64,000 nucleotides of DNA from Lasiodiplodia sp. COLG20. Lineage: Eukaryota; Ascomycota; Dothideomycetes; Botryosphaeriales; Botryosphaeriaceae. Within the stretch, counting starts at the first letter, position 1. Every line of letters starts with the position of its first letter. Positions 1 through 10,265 of the stretch are shown piece by piece. The stretch is from positions 2,790,001-2,854,000 of the forward strand of contig VNWV01000002.1 in NCBI GenBank assembly GCA_009801085.1, written 5' to 3'. A program made the translations under genes and the position numbers. The notes below the pieces were generated by a model. It was given only the letters and a program-made list of their open reading frames with translations. It ran no database searches and was not told the DNA's origin.

Positions 1-908
1 CTTACGCTTGATGGCAGTCTCACGCTCGACAAGACCACGCTCAAGCAGAGGGACCATGATGGCGAGGGTGGGCTCGTGGACATCGGAGACGAAGGTGGTG
101 GCACCGAGCAAGTGAACGGTCTCGGGGACGTTCTCAGGCTTGGCGATACACTTGATCAGCTCCGGAATGAAGCGCTCAATATCCTTGTTGGAGATGAGCT
201 CGCAGAGCTTCTCCATGGTGCCGTAGGCAGCCTTCTTGACCTCAGCCTTGGTGTCCCACATGGCCTCGGAGACGACGGGGATGAGCTCGGGGACGCGGTA
301 GCCCAGCTGAGCGCGGGACCTCTCGGCGAGAATCTCAATGCACTGCAGGTCGGTCATCTTTTCGGGCCACTTCTGGGCGGTGTGGAGGGAGTCGATGATG
401 GCGGGGATGACGGCCTTGACGGCGTTGGCGTTGGTGGCCTCGACGATGGCCTGGGCAGCGGCCTGGGCAGCGTTCTTGACGGGGACCATCTTGTCGCCAA
501 TGGCGGCAAGAGTAGCGGGCAGAAGGGCAACGAGGTAGGGCTCGACGGCAGGAGAGACGGTCGAGTGCGAGGCGATGGCCTTGATGGCATCGAGGGCGCG
601 TTCCCTGGCGTTGGCATCCTTCTTGTTGGAGAGCTGCTTCTTCAGCAGAGCGACGGCCCTGGAGGGAGGGTCAGCAGGTGCGGGGCAGCAAGAGGGCATC
701 GATGCAGGGGGGAGACTTACTGAGTGGGAGCATCGCCCTCCTCAATGTCGCCGTTGATGAAGGTGGCGAGGTCGTGGGAGGTGGAGAGGATCTCATCCTG
801 CTCCTTGGAGACGCTGAGCTTCGCAAGGAGCTCCTCCAGGACCTTGACGCTCTTCGCGTTCTCGGACTTGACCTGCCCGGCGGTGGGGTGTGCAGCGGCG
901 GGAGCCAT
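1..908 (-). CDS. TEF3: Translation elongation factor 3 (EF-3), N-terminal part
   Basis: Fungus-specific ABC-F ATPase that acts on the ribosome to help release deacylated tRNA during elongation. Only the first 282 residues lie in the window; the gene runs off the left edge. Exon 1 is 721-908 and exon 2 is 1-658, with a 62-bp GT-AG intron (659-720) restoring one frame across PTQ-AVALLKKQ. The visible part is the N-terminal HEAT-repeat region, recognisable from segments such as PAIIDSLHTAQKWPEKM and VHLLGATTFVSDVHEPTLA; the two ABC domains would lie outside. The start MAPAAAHPT was preferred to an upstream in-frame ATG at 1052 because EF-3 proteins begin close to the HEAT region. Codons are strongly C-ending, as expected for a highly expressed gene. 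Confidence 0.93.
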
Positions 909-3900
909 TTTGACAAAAAGGTGCGAAGGTTGGAGAGAGAGAAGGTCGGGGGCGTCGCCGGCTTTAATATTAAGGCCTGGTGGGGCCGTGAAAAAGTCGA
1001 AATCTAGCGGTCGGGTATCTAGTGGCGACGCGACAGTGCGATCGAGACGCAAGCCACGGAGAGTCTGCTAACTGCGGCGCGCAGCTGAAGACCCTTCTAT
1101 GAAGCAAAAAGAGAAAAAGGTGAGGACGAGAGAGAGGAGGGAGTTGCGGAGGGTGGGTGCGACGCAGAGGGGGCGACGCTTTTTGTACTATCAGCACAAA
1201 AAATCCTTTCCTGTGCATGTAAGCGTTGCAGGGATCTGAGCGCACGGTCCACTGCAGCCCGCCGACCGACTCTCAACGCCGCCGTCGCAATTCGCTGTTG
1301 CCCTCGCAGCCCGACGAGTGCAATGCTCCAGTTTTGCCGCGACACAAAGCCTGCCTGCATCTCGCCGCTTCAGCCCACGCCGCGCCCCCGCCTCGGCCGT
1401 CGCTCGCTCGCCGCACACGGCTGCTCTGCGCCTGGGGCCTGGGGCAGCGCTGACCGTACTTCTGTGTCCCTGGCTGCGCTGCGCTGCGCCTGCGTTTCAG
1501 CCTGCTATTTTTGCCACGCTATCAACCGTTCGCTGAGTACGTGTTCTTCTCTGCTGCACCCTCCCGCGCACACGGAGCGCTCCACGGCTGTGTGTCTTAT
1601 CCCTTATCCCCCGCAGCCAGCACAAGCCGTCTTGCTTCGGCGCGTATGCCGACATCGTGCCCCGTCAGGGCTGCCGGAAAGGCTCAGGCGCCTCCCAACG
1701 AGGCTACTTGGCTCGCCATGACCCTAGTCGGCCCAGCCAACCGCGTTGATGCGCTTATCGTCACTTTCACCGACTCTTCCCGTTAGCGGCAGCTGCATCG
1801 AAGCCTTCGAGAACACACTGGCCGGCGGACGGGCCTGCGACATCTTCCACCGCCCTTGCTGTACCTATGTACTGTGGTCGCCGGCTCGCGCCTTCTCCAG
1901 CCTCGCAATTCGAAAAGCCGGTCTTCCATGCCTGCGCTTTGCAATCTGAGATTAGCCGCAGTGGCGGTAGCCGTCGTCCACCTTCCCGTTCCTGAAGTTT
2001 TTCCCAGCACCCTGCAACAATTTCTGCGGGCCTAGCCACTCCGAGCGGCGATCAGGGTTTGCAGAAAAAAGTTTGTGCCCAGCCCTGCGCCTGCGAGACT
2101 GCCCACCGGGCGCTGCTGTCCCGGAAGTGCAGCCCAGTGCCGCGGTTTGTTTTCCACGGCCGGCCTCGTCCATGTGCATTCCTCGCCCGCTCCGGGACTG
2201 GCATTTACCCTTTATTGTTGCCCTGAACCCAGGCACGCCAGACTACCTTTGTTCATTCCTGATCGCCGATTGCGCGTGTTAGCCGCACGCTGCAATTCTC
2301 GCTTGTGAAGTGGTGCTGAGCGACAACATCAACGACGCTCGCCATCAGTCGTGCTTTTTGATATCGATACTTACCCCGGATTTCTCCACATTTTAAGATA
2401 GCGTACGCTTGTACTAATTCAGTGGGCGGTGGCGCCGAGAGGTCGATGCCGCCTTATGCTGACAGCAGCCAAGGCAACAGCTCACCTCAGCTCATGCAAG
2501 CTTTGTACGCGACCGCCCTTCTAATAACTCAAAGAAACTATTTTTGCGACAAGAACCACGGTCCAACACGATTTTGTGGCCCCGACTCATGCACGGGGGC
2601 GGGGTTATCGATGTAAGCTCTCCGAAAGTAAAGATTCAGACATCATTACGCTCTTTTCAGGCCGATTCGACCGTCTATCCGCTACATACAACTATTCTGT
2701 AATGAGCAAGAATATTGCCTCTATCTCATTTGAGCTAGCTGTAGTAAAAATTATTGTAAGTTGGTGTGGATCCCAAGGCGAGCGCCAAGTTCAGGTTCAG
2801 AAATGGGACCCCACTCTATAATTCATATCAATGAAGTCACCATAAAAATAACACGACTAGACAAGGCGTAAAAGGAAAATCATGAGGGTAGCCTGACCTC
2901 CTAGGCGGGTGGTAGCGATTGCTACGTGGAGTAAGAGAATAGGAAACTAGTCTATCACAGCAAACCAATCGGTAACCTGAATTTTGAATAGTCGTATCGC
3001 CAGCTACGGTGTAAAAAAGTGAGAATTTACTATGTCACTAATCTCTTTCAAGCTGCAGCTATTACAGCCCCCTCTTGCAGCCGATGGCTAGCGCGAAGAA
3101 TAGCAGGGGTGTAGAATATAACGTAACTATGCCCCAGCTATACCTTAGGGAAGTTAACATATGTGGGTAGTTGAAGCTATCGTCCGGACGCATATGTAAA
3201 ATTTTTAATTCGACATTCTCGTCCGGATGATAGCTTCACCTACCCATGATAGAAGAAGAAAAAAACACATCCACGCTAGCCATCGGCCGCGAGAGGGGAC
3301 TGTACATTAGCTCGCGTTCAGCTCAGCAACGCGGGTGCGACCATGGTTTACAGGGGTAGCACAAAATCGACTACAGCTACTTATGATAAATGCCCGTCTG
3401 CGCATACCCACCTATTCCGTTAATGCAATCTTATGAGCTCTTCTTTCCATCCACGACACGTCTGCTACCCGCAATGGCATCCAATTCCTCCTCCAAATCC
3501 TTCATTTGGGTTACCGTGCTCTGGTGCACCTGCCTCCACGGGGTGATGAAGGAAAAACTGTGAGACAAACCAAGTCTTCTGATGGTTCTGATCGGCTGAC
3601 AGTGACAAACCTGGGGCTTAATGGCATAACTATCGTTTAAAAAGGCAATGCGCTTCGTGGAATCCCATTAATTTCTCACCAGTACAGTTCAGACGCGATG
3701 CATGAAGCGCTGTCGGGACATAGATTACAGTACAAAGAGGGCATCACTACCTTTTCCGGCACACTTTTTTTTATCATCTATAAGAACAAAGAATCGCTAC
3801 ACCGCTTCACTTTCTCAGCGATTCTCTTTCGCAGCGATTTAACCAGCAGCCCAAGCTCAAACCTAGCGCTCTCAAGAATCTCATCATCCTGGTCTAAACG

Positions 3901-3917
3901 TGACTGAGAAGGACAAC
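909..3917. other. 3-kb spacer between EF-3 and a disordered-protein gene
   Basis: No convincing coding region is seen. The part next to EF-3 (909-2300) is GC-rich with short overlapping frames on both strands and probably holds the EF-3 promoter and 5' leader. From about 2600 to 3700 the composition turns AT-rich and the frames are broken. An imperfect nested inverted repeat sits at 3057-3312 (listed separately). Confidence 0.6.
3057..3312. repeat. Nested imperfect inverted repeat (MITE-like or degraded element)
   Basis: The outer arms are about 3057-3096 and 3271-3312. Both contain the 14-mer GCCGATGGCTAGCG or its complement (3080-3093 and 3274-3287). Over about 35 aligned bases the differences are all transitions, plus a 2-base length difference near the outer end. 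A second pair of arms lies inside: 3164-3190 and 3220-3246 match at 25 of 27 positions around a 29-base loop. No transposase frame is present. It could be a small non-autonomous element or the decayed remnant of one; the transition-only pattern would fit repeat-induced point mutation but does not prove it. Confidence 0.6.
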
Positions 3918-4547
3918 ATGGCCATAATTCCCCGCAAGAACCCGTCTCGAAAGGCTAAAACGGTCGCAGCCTCTAGACTCTCCACGAGTTCAAAGTCCAA
4001 ATCTTCTAAAAGAGCTGCTAGTTCCAGGAGCACTCCTACGAAGACGGTTGTCGCCCCTAAGATGACCAAAAGCCGGGCGGCTTCCGCGGCCACTCCAACC
4101 GCACCCACGAAACATGGCACTCCCGAGGCTACCTATACCAACCTCTCTAATACCAGAGCCTTCCGACTGCCGTCAACCCCACCGCCCGATCTCGACCGCG
4201 GCCAGCTACAGGCCCTCTATTTCCCAACGCCCATACCGCCGCCTCCAGGTACCCAAGACTACTCCCTTACCCACCAGGGCTATTCGCCCACGTACCCGTA
4301 TTCCGATCCCTCTAACCCTCGTTACGACCCCGCCGATCCGCTCCTTGCCTCCCCTTCGCGCGCGCACGGCGCTGCTTCTTCTGCAGTCTACGACCCTGCC
4401 AGCCCGCGCTTCTCTCCAACGTCGCTCCCTCCGCGACGCCAGCGGGAGCCCGGGACACAGCACACATTTCAGCCCCACGGCAACGAGGATGAGGACATAT
4501 CCTCGTCCGCGCAAGTTGCCGGTCAGCCCGCCCGTGCGGAATATTAG
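3918..4547 (+). CDS. Disordered Ser/Pro-rich protein with CTD-like motifs
   Basis: A single-exon frame of 209 residues starting at the first ATG (MAIIPRKNP); no family was recognised. The N-terminal 60 residues are Lys/Arg/Ser/Thr-rich and could favour nuclear localisation. Residues about 110-185 contain tyrosine-serine-proline units (GYSPTYPYSDP, YDPADP, YDPASPRFSPTS) that resemble degenerate repeats of the RNA polymerase II C-terminal heptad. No membrane segment or signal peptide is seen. The other two frames over the same stretch are also open, which weakens the coding case, but the low-complexity pattern with ordered YSP spacing favours this frame. An AATAAA at 4809-4814 could serve 3' processing. 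Function unknown. Confidence 0.55.
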   Translation: MAIIPRKNPSRKAKTVAASRLSTSSKSKSSKRAASSRSTPTKTVVAPKMTKSRAASAATPTAPTKHGTPEATYTNLSNTRAFRLPSTPPPDLDRGQLQALYFPTPIPPPPGTQDYSLTHQGYSPTYPYSDPSNPRYDPADPLLASPSRAHGAASSAVYDPASPRFSPTSLPPRRQREPGTQHTFQPHGNEDEDISSSAQVAGQPARAEY

Positions 4548-4957
4548 GCTTTTCGAAAGAGTGCGGCAAAGGAAGGTGTCAGGCTTTGGAGAGGAAGCTA
4601 GTGAAGGAACTGATTGCTGCTGATAGCACTACGGAAGGGTTGGAAGCAGAAAATGGGGGAGGTCGGGGTGAAGTGTACTCAGTCTGAAATGGAGCAATAA
4701 CAGTGTGGGGAAGAAGAAAGATGGTTATTTGAAGGAGAGTTTAAATCGATATTCTTCTATGCTTTGCTGGCAACTTAGGGCTATGGCAATTACGGTGAAA
4801 CTTCGAACAATAAATTGTATTTGATCAGATCTCGACTACAGAACCCTATTCTCTTTTTTTTTTTTTTTTTTTTGTGAATGGACTAAAACATAGTACTTCT
4901 GTTATCGCTTATCATCATATCTCTATACTTGTTCCCATGTCTTTCTGTAGAGAAGAT
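4548..4957. other. Convergent intergenic region with a 21-T tract
   Basis: This lies between the 3' ends of two convergent genes. It contains an uninterrupted run of 21 T at 4854-4874 and AT-rich sequence suitable for 3' processing of both genes. No coding sequence is seen. Confidence 0.6.
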
Positions 4958-5380
4958 CTACTTTGAAGACGTGCTGTGAGCCATGCTAAGGCTGTGGAGT
5001 TGGCGGGCCAGGGAAGAATCCGAAGTGGAGGACTCGGAAGAACGTGGCTTAGGCTCGTCGCCAAAGACGAAGTGTACAAGCATCAACTTGTTCTCCCACT
5101 CGTACTCTGTGTCAACACTGATCAGCTTCTTCGTGTCGTAGATTCCGGTATCGTGAGTACCGTTGCAGTGGTCGCAATAGTAACGGTCCGGGGTTTCCTT
5201 CAGCTGCCACAGGTGGACAGCTTCGACACAGCGGAAGCAAAGGACCTGGTTGCACTCAACCAAGGTGATGGGGATATTCGACTCGGAGTCTCCGCGATAC
5301 TGCTCACCGCATTGCAAGCAGCTTCCGCCAAAGTCAGCATCCTTGCAGTAGCCGATGACGAAGTAACGTTCCTGTACCAT
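4958..5380 (-). CDS. Small Cys-rich zinc-finger-like protein
   Basis: A single-exon frame of 140 residues from the first ATG (MVQERYFVIGY). An in-frame GTG lies 39 bases further out but is not a likely eukaryotic start. Cys/His residues fall in pairs: C12, C21-xx-C24, C43, C48-xx-C51, H56, C69-xx-C72 and H76. This spacing suggests a two-site, RING- or zinc-ribbon-like fold, although no named family was recognised. The C-terminal 35 residues are Ser-rich and probably disordered. It lies convergent with the CTD-like protein gene. It could be a small zinc-binding adaptor; the function is not known. Confidence 0.6.
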   Translation of the reverse strand: MVQERYFVIGYCKDADFGGSCLQCGEQYRGDSESNIPITLVECNQVLCFRCVEAVHLWQLKETPDRYYCDHCNGTHDTGIYDTKKLISVDTEYEWENKLMLVHFVFGDEPKPRSSESSTSDSSLARQLHSLSMAHSTSSK

Positions 5381-6521
5381 GGTTGTTGTGGGGTCGTAAG
5401 ATCGCTGTTGTCTTTCCACTGTGTTTTGCGCACGGTGTAGTTAAATGGTAGTAAGTGGGGATGAGCCGGCGGAATTGCTTCTGAAGCGTGGGCGAGTGAA
5501 AGCCAGAGCGCGAGTCCTTCCGATGATATAGTTCTGAAATTGCTGTAACAATGGTCTTGTATACATATCTGGATGTTTTGCATTGTTAATAATTTGATAT
5601 AGGGGTTGTATATAAACGATAATGGCTTCCTCGAGATTGAGTATTGTTCTTAGTGGGCAATTTAAGGCAGGACATGCCGTTGTGGTACTTTTGTATGATT
5701 GATGTAATGAATTTGGAGACGTTAATTGCTGCGTATGCGGCTTGAGCTTGATCGAGCTAACGTTTTTGTTAAAGAGTGACATAGATTTGCTGAAGAGAAA
5801 CAAGCGGTCGAGTTGCTTGTGCTCACAAACAATGGAATATCCTCCACCCCGTTTAGTAAACCCGAATCGAAATGGCTTTTGTCCTTCACACTACCACTTT
5901 TTTTTCTTGACTCCAATTTTCCTTGGGTCGACGGAGGGGTGATAAGTATCCAAAAGAAAGATTACTCAGCCTTTGCTTTATTTCCTTCTTCACTTTCCGT
6001 TTAGAAGGCCACGATCTTAGATGACAGACAGATGGAAAAGAGAATGGACCTTACGTTACGGAGGAGGTAACTTATGCTTAGAAAATATGAGAAAGGTGAA
6101 ATGTGTTTGAAACACATCTAAGTGTTACATCTAGCTCAGTCTCTCATTCGTTCTGTTTCACACCATCGCTCTATTTCCTCCCTTTGTTCTATCTGCTCAG
6201 TGTTTCTCCTAAACTCCCAGTGCACCCTTACATTCACTCATGCGCTTTCTTCTTCCTCCCCTTATCTGTCAGTGAAGATTTTAGATGAGAGTATATTCTT
6301 CGAGGAGGCCGCTAACCGAATGCAATACACCAATACCCGAAAAGAGTCTTCATTACCTAATATACATTTTCTCTACAATAACCCGAGAATGCGGGCTACC
6401 TGTCGATAGCCCAACTGCCTGATTTAATTACAGATGTTCATACCAGTATATTAACATAAACAACTATCCACAAGTACCTACACCACACCAACCGAGCGAT
6501 GCCTGCGTGCCTACACGATCA
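5381..6521. other. AT-rich intergenic region
   Basis: It holds the upstream region of the Cys-rich gene and the 3' flank of PMS1. Only short frames with no recognisable protein are present, and no repeat was noticed. Confidence 0.5.
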
Positions 6522-9500
6522 CTATACCCCTTTCCTCTCGCCCTTCATGAACGCACCCCACGCCGTTCCCTTCTCCTTTTTCACCTCCCCCAACCCGACA
6601 ACCCCATCCCCCTCCGTCCACCCTTCCCAATCCCCCAAAGTCGCCAAATGCCGCATCGTCGGCCTACCATGCGGACAATTCCAGGGCTTATCGATCTCAC
6701 CCATCTCCGCCACCACGCGCCCCATCTGTCTCTTCGTCAAAGTCTTCCCGATCATGATGCTGCTCCTGCACGCCCGCATCGCCAGCATCTTCCGCACCTT
6801 CCCCGGGCGAGGAATGCTGTTCTCCTTCTCTGGCGACAACGATGACTCGTTCAGTAGCGCGATCAGCTCCTCAAGGTCGGACACGGCGAAGGTGGTTTCC
6901 TTGCTGACGGGCAGACCGAGCAGGCGACAGCGGCGGCCGACGGGACTGTCACCGCTGGTGTCGGTGGTGAGCATGAAGCCGTTGGCGGCGAAGGCGGAGG
7001 GGTGCGAGAGGATGATTTCCTCTTCGATGGCGGTGAGGTCGAGCGGGTGTGGGTGCACGAGGCGTTGGGGTGCGAGGATGGTGGTGTTGCTCAAGCGTTC
7101 GAAGTTGATTTTCTCGTCCGAGGCGTGCTGATCGATGATGAACAGCTCGTCTGCATTGGAGATTGTGGACGGCGCTGGCGTGGAGGTCGGCTTAGGTGTT
7201 GATCGTGAAGCATCATCGGTAGCAGGACGCACGGCGAGGATGAAACCGAGATTGAATTGTCCAATGATGCGCATGCGGCCGAAGTCGGATTTCGAGACTG
7301 TCAGAGACAGACGTTCCTCCGGTGTCTGATCAGTCTTTCCATTCGGCAGCACTGCGTCCCCGTCGGCCACTTTTGCACAAGCTTCAAGCTGTTCAGTCAG
7401 TTGAGATAGAGTCTGCTCAATTCGCAAGACAGACGTCTCAAGATGTTGAATTAGCTGTAGTGTTGAAGTCTTCTTCAGGCTTCCTTTGAGGATATTATTA
7501 GCTCGTTTGAGGTTGTCCTGCGTTGGTCGAGCAGCGTTCTCTTCAGCCTTTGAAATCATCTCAGCGACGCGGGCATCCTCTCGTGCCTTCTTTTCGTCCT
7601 CGTCCAAGTATTCCTCATCCTCGTCTTCATCTTGCTGCACAAACAGAGGAGAGTCTGCGCGGGGTAAACCTTCTCCGCTTCCCTCATCATCACCGGCCTC
7701 TTTGCGAGGCTCGGAGTCGTACAGTCTCTCCTTTGATATATCGCCAACGGCTTCTTCGGAATCCTCGTCTCCAGCATCGTCTCCAGGTTCTGCCATCTCA
7801 GCGTCGCTTTCACTTTCTTGAGCCTGTTCCGGAGAGGAAGAGTTCTGCGCTTCTTCGCTTTCCCTGTCATTTTGCTTTTCTTGCTCCTCGCCATTCGATG
7901 CGCCATCTGATATCTCGTCATTTTCTTCGTCGATTTGCGTCCCCGGAGCCGCAAAAAGCTTGAGGCTGCTCACAAAACCAGACTTTTTCCCTGGAGAAGG
8001 CAGCATGCCACCATTCAGACCATGTTTCGGCGTATGGATCCTTCGACGTTTTGCTTCAGGAGTGCCGATTTTCATCGTAGTTGTCTTGTCGCCTATGGTA
8101 ATTGTGGCGGTTTCTGCTGGCGCGCGCTTTGGACGCATCCGATCAAAGGCGTTCTGAACTGGGCCTGGGTTGCTCTTCTGAGATGAAGTCCTGATGACTG
8201 CAATGCTCGGCTCTTGTTCCTCTTCGTTAAGACGCTCAGGGGATGGCTCCTGCAGTTGCTTGTGGCGAGATTTGGCTTCTTGGCTTGCGATACGATCATT
8301 GAAGTCCTGTACCTCTCGGGGTAGAACCGGCGTTCTCGGAGGTGAAGAGTCGAGTTGCATATCATCGGTGTCCTCTTGAGGCTGGGGCTCAGGCGCTTCG
8401 TTACTTTTCGCTAGGAATTGGGCAAGTGTCTGTTTATCCTTGGATGTCTCCCTACTTTTCCGCCGAGTCTGATCAGCAGGCGGGAGCTGGCTTCGGCTTG
8501 TCGCATCTCTGCCAACAAACTGCTGTATCAAGCTGGTAGAAGCGCTGTCATTTTGGTGCGTACGTGGCGAGCTCGAACCGGCGTTTGAATCATCCGCTTC
8601 ACTTCGAGGATCAGGAGCATCCTCTACATCTTCAGGCTCCCGAGCCGTAGATTGTTCCCTGGATAGACTCAAGGGCTTGAACTGGCCAAGTTTCTTCATG
8701 CCCAACTGTGCCTGAGGAACGCTCTGATCATGCTCCTCGAACAGGGCAATTAACGCCTCTTTCAATGCTTCCAGCAGGGCCATCTGGTCGTGCAACAGGA
8801 TAGTTCGCTTATCAGGCGAAACATTAACATCGTAGGCATTGGTGTCCATAACGAGGTTTGCGAAGATGAAAGGGGATTGGGTGACATTGTAAGACTTATA
8901 AACCTCATTGATGGCTTTGGATACTTGAGGCAAAGCACATGGTCTGGAGTTGACGAAAAACATCTGACGGTCCGGAGTCTGTCTACCTTCGCCAACAACG
9001 GGCCGGGAGATGTGACCCTCGATGCGAACCTCCTTCGAGTGCAGATCGTCTTGGGTACTCCAGCTTTTCGCACTTTGTGTTCCTATGGTAGTTGGTGTCA
9101 TTTCCAGTTTCAGGTCCAGGGGAATCAAAGCCAGTAATGTTTTCGCGCCGTAGACATTGGCAATATTCTCGCGCGTGGTGGGGTTTGCTTTCGTGGAGAA
9201 GACGGACATTTTCTTCCTGCACTCAATTAGCACCTTATCAAACTCGCGATATATTTCCATTACCCTTTGGCAGCCTGATTGCTCACAGCGAACCTCACAC
9301 CGACGCTAATGCATGCATAGGCATGCAGAAGGCCGAGCACTTTTCCATATTCCCGCTTAACATTCTTCTCGAGTTCCCGTCGTCTGACCGGCAGGTTGTA
9401 GAATAGATTTTCCACAGCCACGGTTGTTCCCTTCTGGCTCGCCGCAACCGATGTGCCTTTCAGTTTGCCGGAAGTCTCAAAATCAAGCCGGGTGCCTTTC

Positions 9501-10023
9501 GGACCATCGCTGGCGCGAGCGGTAAGTATGTGGAAATTTGAGAGAGCGCAGAGCGAGGACAAAGCTTCGCCGCGGAAGCCGAAGGTTTGGAGAGAAGAAA
9601 GGTCATTGTAGGTGGAAAGTTTCGAGGTGTAATGTTTCAAAGCTATCACCGTACATTAGCAAGCAGCAGGAAGCGCGTCCGACAGCCAGCGTACCGATCG
9701 TCTCGTAATCATTTGGCGAAATGCCGTGGCCATTGTCCTGCACCTCGATTGCGTCAAGTCCATTGGCTTTAAATCGCACATCTGGCTCGGAAAGTCAGCC
9801 CACAACATCCACATACAGTGTTATTCGCAACTTGCCTATCGAGGTGGCTCCGGCATCCAAGCTGTTTTCGACGAGCTCTTTGACGACGGAGCAAAGGTCG
9901 ACGATAACCTGCCCGGACTGGATTTGATGTATCTGAGGTGCTGCGAGTCAGTACATGAATTGATGGTATGAAGCGACGCGTGGAACCTACCGAGCGGCCC
10001 TCTATGGGCTTGATGGTCGCCAT
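6522..10023 (-). CDS. PMS1: DNA mismatch repair endonuclease PMS1 (MutL-alpha subunit)
   Basis: This MutL homologue pairs with MLH1 in the nucleus and nicks DNA during post-replicative mismatch repair. Five exons (9991-10023, 9836-9932, 9695-9781, 9264-9642, 6522-9216) give 1096 residues. The N-terminal GHKL ATPase is intact: [22 protein letters not shown] and [12 protein letters not shown] are all present. A long acidic, disordered linker (roughly 400-800) follows. The C-terminal endonuclease motif [12 protein letters not shown] starts near residue 894, and a zinc-site motif [11 protein letters not shown] lies near 1046, so the protein should be nuclease-competent. Intron 2 (9782-9835) has a GC-AG border with the strong context AG/GCAAGT. 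Three ACGCGT boxes flank the start. Single-copy housekeeping gene; the identification is firm. Confidence 0.96.
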
Positions 10024-10250
10024 TTCAGATCATGGTGGTTGCGGAGGCGAACCGCGTTCGAGGGAGACGCGATGACGCGTGATGCGCGGCGCGCCGCCCC
10101 GCTTAATGCTTAGCCGTCTTTTTGCCTCAGGCATAAATAGTGACTTGCGCTACTTTTGCAATATTGATTAAAATGGGGTATCTCTGCGAGTACAGGCACC
10201 TAGTCTAGCGCTAAATATCCTCAAGAAATACTACAATGTTGTACACGCGT
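9976..10250. promoter_or_regulatory. Three ACGCGT (MCB-type) boxes around the PMS1 start
   Basis: The palindrome ACGCGT occurs at 9976-9981 (in intron 1), 10075-10080 (about 52 bases upstream of the ATG) and 10245-10250. In yeasts this is the MluI cell-cycle box bound by MBF at S-phase genes, which include repair genes. Regulation here is inferred only from sequence. Confidence 0.4.
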
Positions 10251-10265
10251 ACAGAGACGCTCGCT

